DNA of 37,930 nucleotides from Gallionellales bacterium GWA2_60_142 (GTDB lineage Bacteria; Pseudomonadota; Gammaproteobacteria; Burkholderiales; Gallionellaceae): contig MGWR01000059.1 in NCBI GenBank assembly GCA_001801085.1, positions 1-37,930 on the forward strand. Reading direction: 5' to 3'. Both the position numbers and the translations under genes were made by a program. How positions within the stretch are numbered: position 1 is the first letter of the stretch; each line of letters starts with the position of its first letter. The notes beneath the pieces were generated by a model. That model worked only from the letters and a program-made list of their open reading frames with translations, had not been told where the DNA came from and searched no databases. Shown here in pieces: positions 36,462 through 37,930 of the stretch.

Positions 36462-37930
36462 TCAGGCTTCGGTCTTGCCGCCGCTCATCTTGGCCTTCAA
36501 CAACGCGCCCAGATTCGTGGTGCCGGCATTGGAGCTATTCTCGGCGGAGAACTTCTGCATCGCTGCATTTTCTTCAGCCTTGTTCAGCGCCTTGATCGAC
36601 AGGTTGATACCGCGGTTCTTGCGGTCCACGTTGATGATGACGGCGGTGACGCTGTCGCCTTCCTTCAGGTGGTTGCGGATGTCCTCGACACGGTCGGCGG
36701 AAACTTCGGAGGCCTTCAGGTAAGCTTCCACGTCGCCGTCCAGCCCGATCACTGCGCCCTTCGCATCCAGCGACTTCACGGTGCCGGTAACCACTGCACC
36801 CTTCTCGTTGCCGGTGACGAAACCGCCGAACGGATCGCCTTCCATCTGCTTGATGCCGAGGGAGATGCGCTCGCGCTCGACATCGATCGCCAGAACCACG
36901 GCTTCGATCTCGTCACCCTTCTTGTAGTTGCGCACGGCTTCTTCGCCAGGCTGGTTCCACGACAGGTCGGACAGGTGCACCAGACCGTCGATGCCGCCAT
37001 CCAGGCCGATGAACACGCCGAAGTCGGTGATCGACTTAATTGCGCCGCGGACCTTGTCGCCCTTCTTGTGGTTAGCCGCGAAGTCGTCCCATGGATTGGA
37101 CTGGCACTGCTTCATGCCCAGCGAGATACGGCGGCGCTGTTCGTCGATTTCCAGGATCATGACTTCGACTTCGTCGCCCAGGGAAACAACCTTGGACGGA
37201 TGTACGTTCTTGTTGGTCCAATCCATTTCGGACACGTGCACCAGACCTTCGATGCCCTGTTCGATCTCAACGAACGCACCGTAGTCGGTCAGGTTGGTCA
37301 CCTTGCCGAACATGCGGGTGCCTTGCGGGTAACGACGTGCCAGACCGTTCCACGGATCGTCGCCCATCTGCTTGATGCCCAGCGAGACGCGGTTCTTTTC
37401 CTGGTCGAACTTCAGGATCTTGGCTTCGACTTCGTCGCCAACGTTCAGCACTTCGGAAGGATGCTTCACACGACGCCATGCCAGGTCGGTGATGTGCAGC
37501 AGGCCGTCAATGCCGCCCAAGTCAACGAACGCACCGTAGTCGGTGATGTTCTTGACGACGCCCTTGACGATCGCGCCTTCCTTAAGGTTTTCCATGATCG
37601 CTTCACGGTCCGCGCCCATGGTCTCTTCCAGCACTGCACGGCGGGAAACGACAACGTTGTTACGCTTGCGATCCAGCTTGATGACCTTCAGCTCCATCAG
37701 CTTGTTTTCGTACGGTGTAGTGTCCTTGACCGGACGGATATCGACCAGCGAACCCGGCAGGAACGCGCGGATGCCGTTGACCATTGCGGTCAGGCCGCCC
37801 TTGACCTTGCCGCTGACGAAGCCTTCGACCACGCGGCCTTCTTCCATCGCCAGTTCCAGATCGTGCCATGCAGCCAGACGCTTGGCCTTCTCGCGCGACA
37901 GCTTGGTCTCGCCATAACCGTTTTCCAGCG
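36462..37930 (-). CDS. rpsA: 30S ribosomal protein S1, C-terminal part (start outside window)
   Basis: S1 binds mRNA and helps initiation on structured leaders. The frame is open to the window edge and 488 residues are visible; the full protein is about 560-570. At least four S1 RNA-binding domains can be seen, each with a [19 protein letters not shown] start (for example [16 protein letters not shown] and [18 protein letters not shown]) and ending in SLGIKQ. Upstream of the internal ATG at 37847 the frame reads [16 protein letters not shown], which is normal S1 sequence, so that ATG is not the start. Confidence 0.97.
   Translation of the reverse strand, partial: LENGYGETKLSREKAKRLAAWHDLELAMEEGRVVEGFVSGKVKGGLTAMVNGIRAFLPGSLVDIRPVKDTTPYENKLMELKVIKLDRKRNNVVVSRRAVLEETMGADREAIMENLKEGAIVKGVVKNITDYGAFVDLGGIDGLLHITDLAWRRVKHPSEVLNVGDEVEAKILKFDQEKNRVSLGIKQMGDDPWNGLARRYPQGTRMFGKVTNLTDYGAFVEIEQGIEGLVHVSEMDWTNKNVHPSKVVSLGDEVEVMILEIDEQRRRISLGMKQCQSNPWDDFAANHKKGDKVRGAIKSITDFGVFIGLDGGIDGLVHLSDLSWNQPGEEAVRNYKKGDEIEAVVLAIDVERERISLGIKQMEGDPFGGFVTGNEKGAVVTGTVKSLDAKGAVIGLDGDVEAYLKASEVSADRVEDIRNHLKEGDSVTAVIINVDRKNRGINLSIKALNKAEENAAMQKFSAENSSNAGTTNLGALLKAKMSGGKTEA

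Overview
The window looks like a chromosomal segment of a Gram-negative betaproteobacterium. The evidence is the order rpsA-ihfB-lapA-lapB-pyrF-hldA-hldD-cysK, a separate heptose kinase (HldA) instead of a fused HldE, a two-partner secretion locus and GC-rich coding sequence. A Nitrosomonadales/Gallionellaceae-like source is my best guess from gene content and repeat style; it is inference.

Layout. At 1-816 is the 3' part of purB. From 9348 down to 867 (minus strand) runs a two-partner secretion operon: a TpsB outer-membrane transporter with an N-terminal TPR extension, a 1751-residue TpsA exoprotein with thirteen Cys-pair repeats, a periplasmic FecR-domain protein and a small secreted protein. 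radC and the divergent coaBC-dut pair follow (9.4-11.85 kb). Between dut and purL, two convergent housekeeping genes, lies an accessory region (about 11.9-20.6 kb). It holds an orphan structured leader with a tiny ORF, an AT-rich pair (a DUF6765-like protein and an unknown 304-residue protein), an MmeI-like single-chain restriction-modification enzyme, a translationally coupled pair ending in a DUF1828-like protein, and a hipBA toxin-antitoxin module. hipBA is bracketed by a second, diverged copy of the purL 3' end, and two near-identical terminators bracket 11.9-18.7 kb. Both suggest stepwise insertion of foreign DNA between dut and purL.

From 20.6 kb onward the content is mostly housekeeping: purL, nnrD, a REP-associated tyrosine transposase sitting on its own inverted REP pair, queG, tsaE-amiC, a small antitoxin-like protein, cysM, cysK, hldD, hldA, pyrF, lapB, lapA, ihfB and the 3' part of rpsA. 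The lapA-lapB-pyrF-hldA-hldD stretch joins control of lipopolysaccharide synthesis to making of the heptose precursor.

Short palindromic repeats starting with GTAG (or a one-base variant) recur at 11.86, 16.15, 24.65, 25.64, 29.42 and 30.46 kb, mostly as inverted doublets. One doublet lies in frame inside the restriction-modification gene. The best candidates for undescribed biology are the 12.36-14.44 kb pair, the 17.4-18.6 kb pair downstream of the MmeI-like enzyme, the purL-flanked hipBA insertion, and the Cys-repeat exoprotein with its TPR-TpsB transporter.
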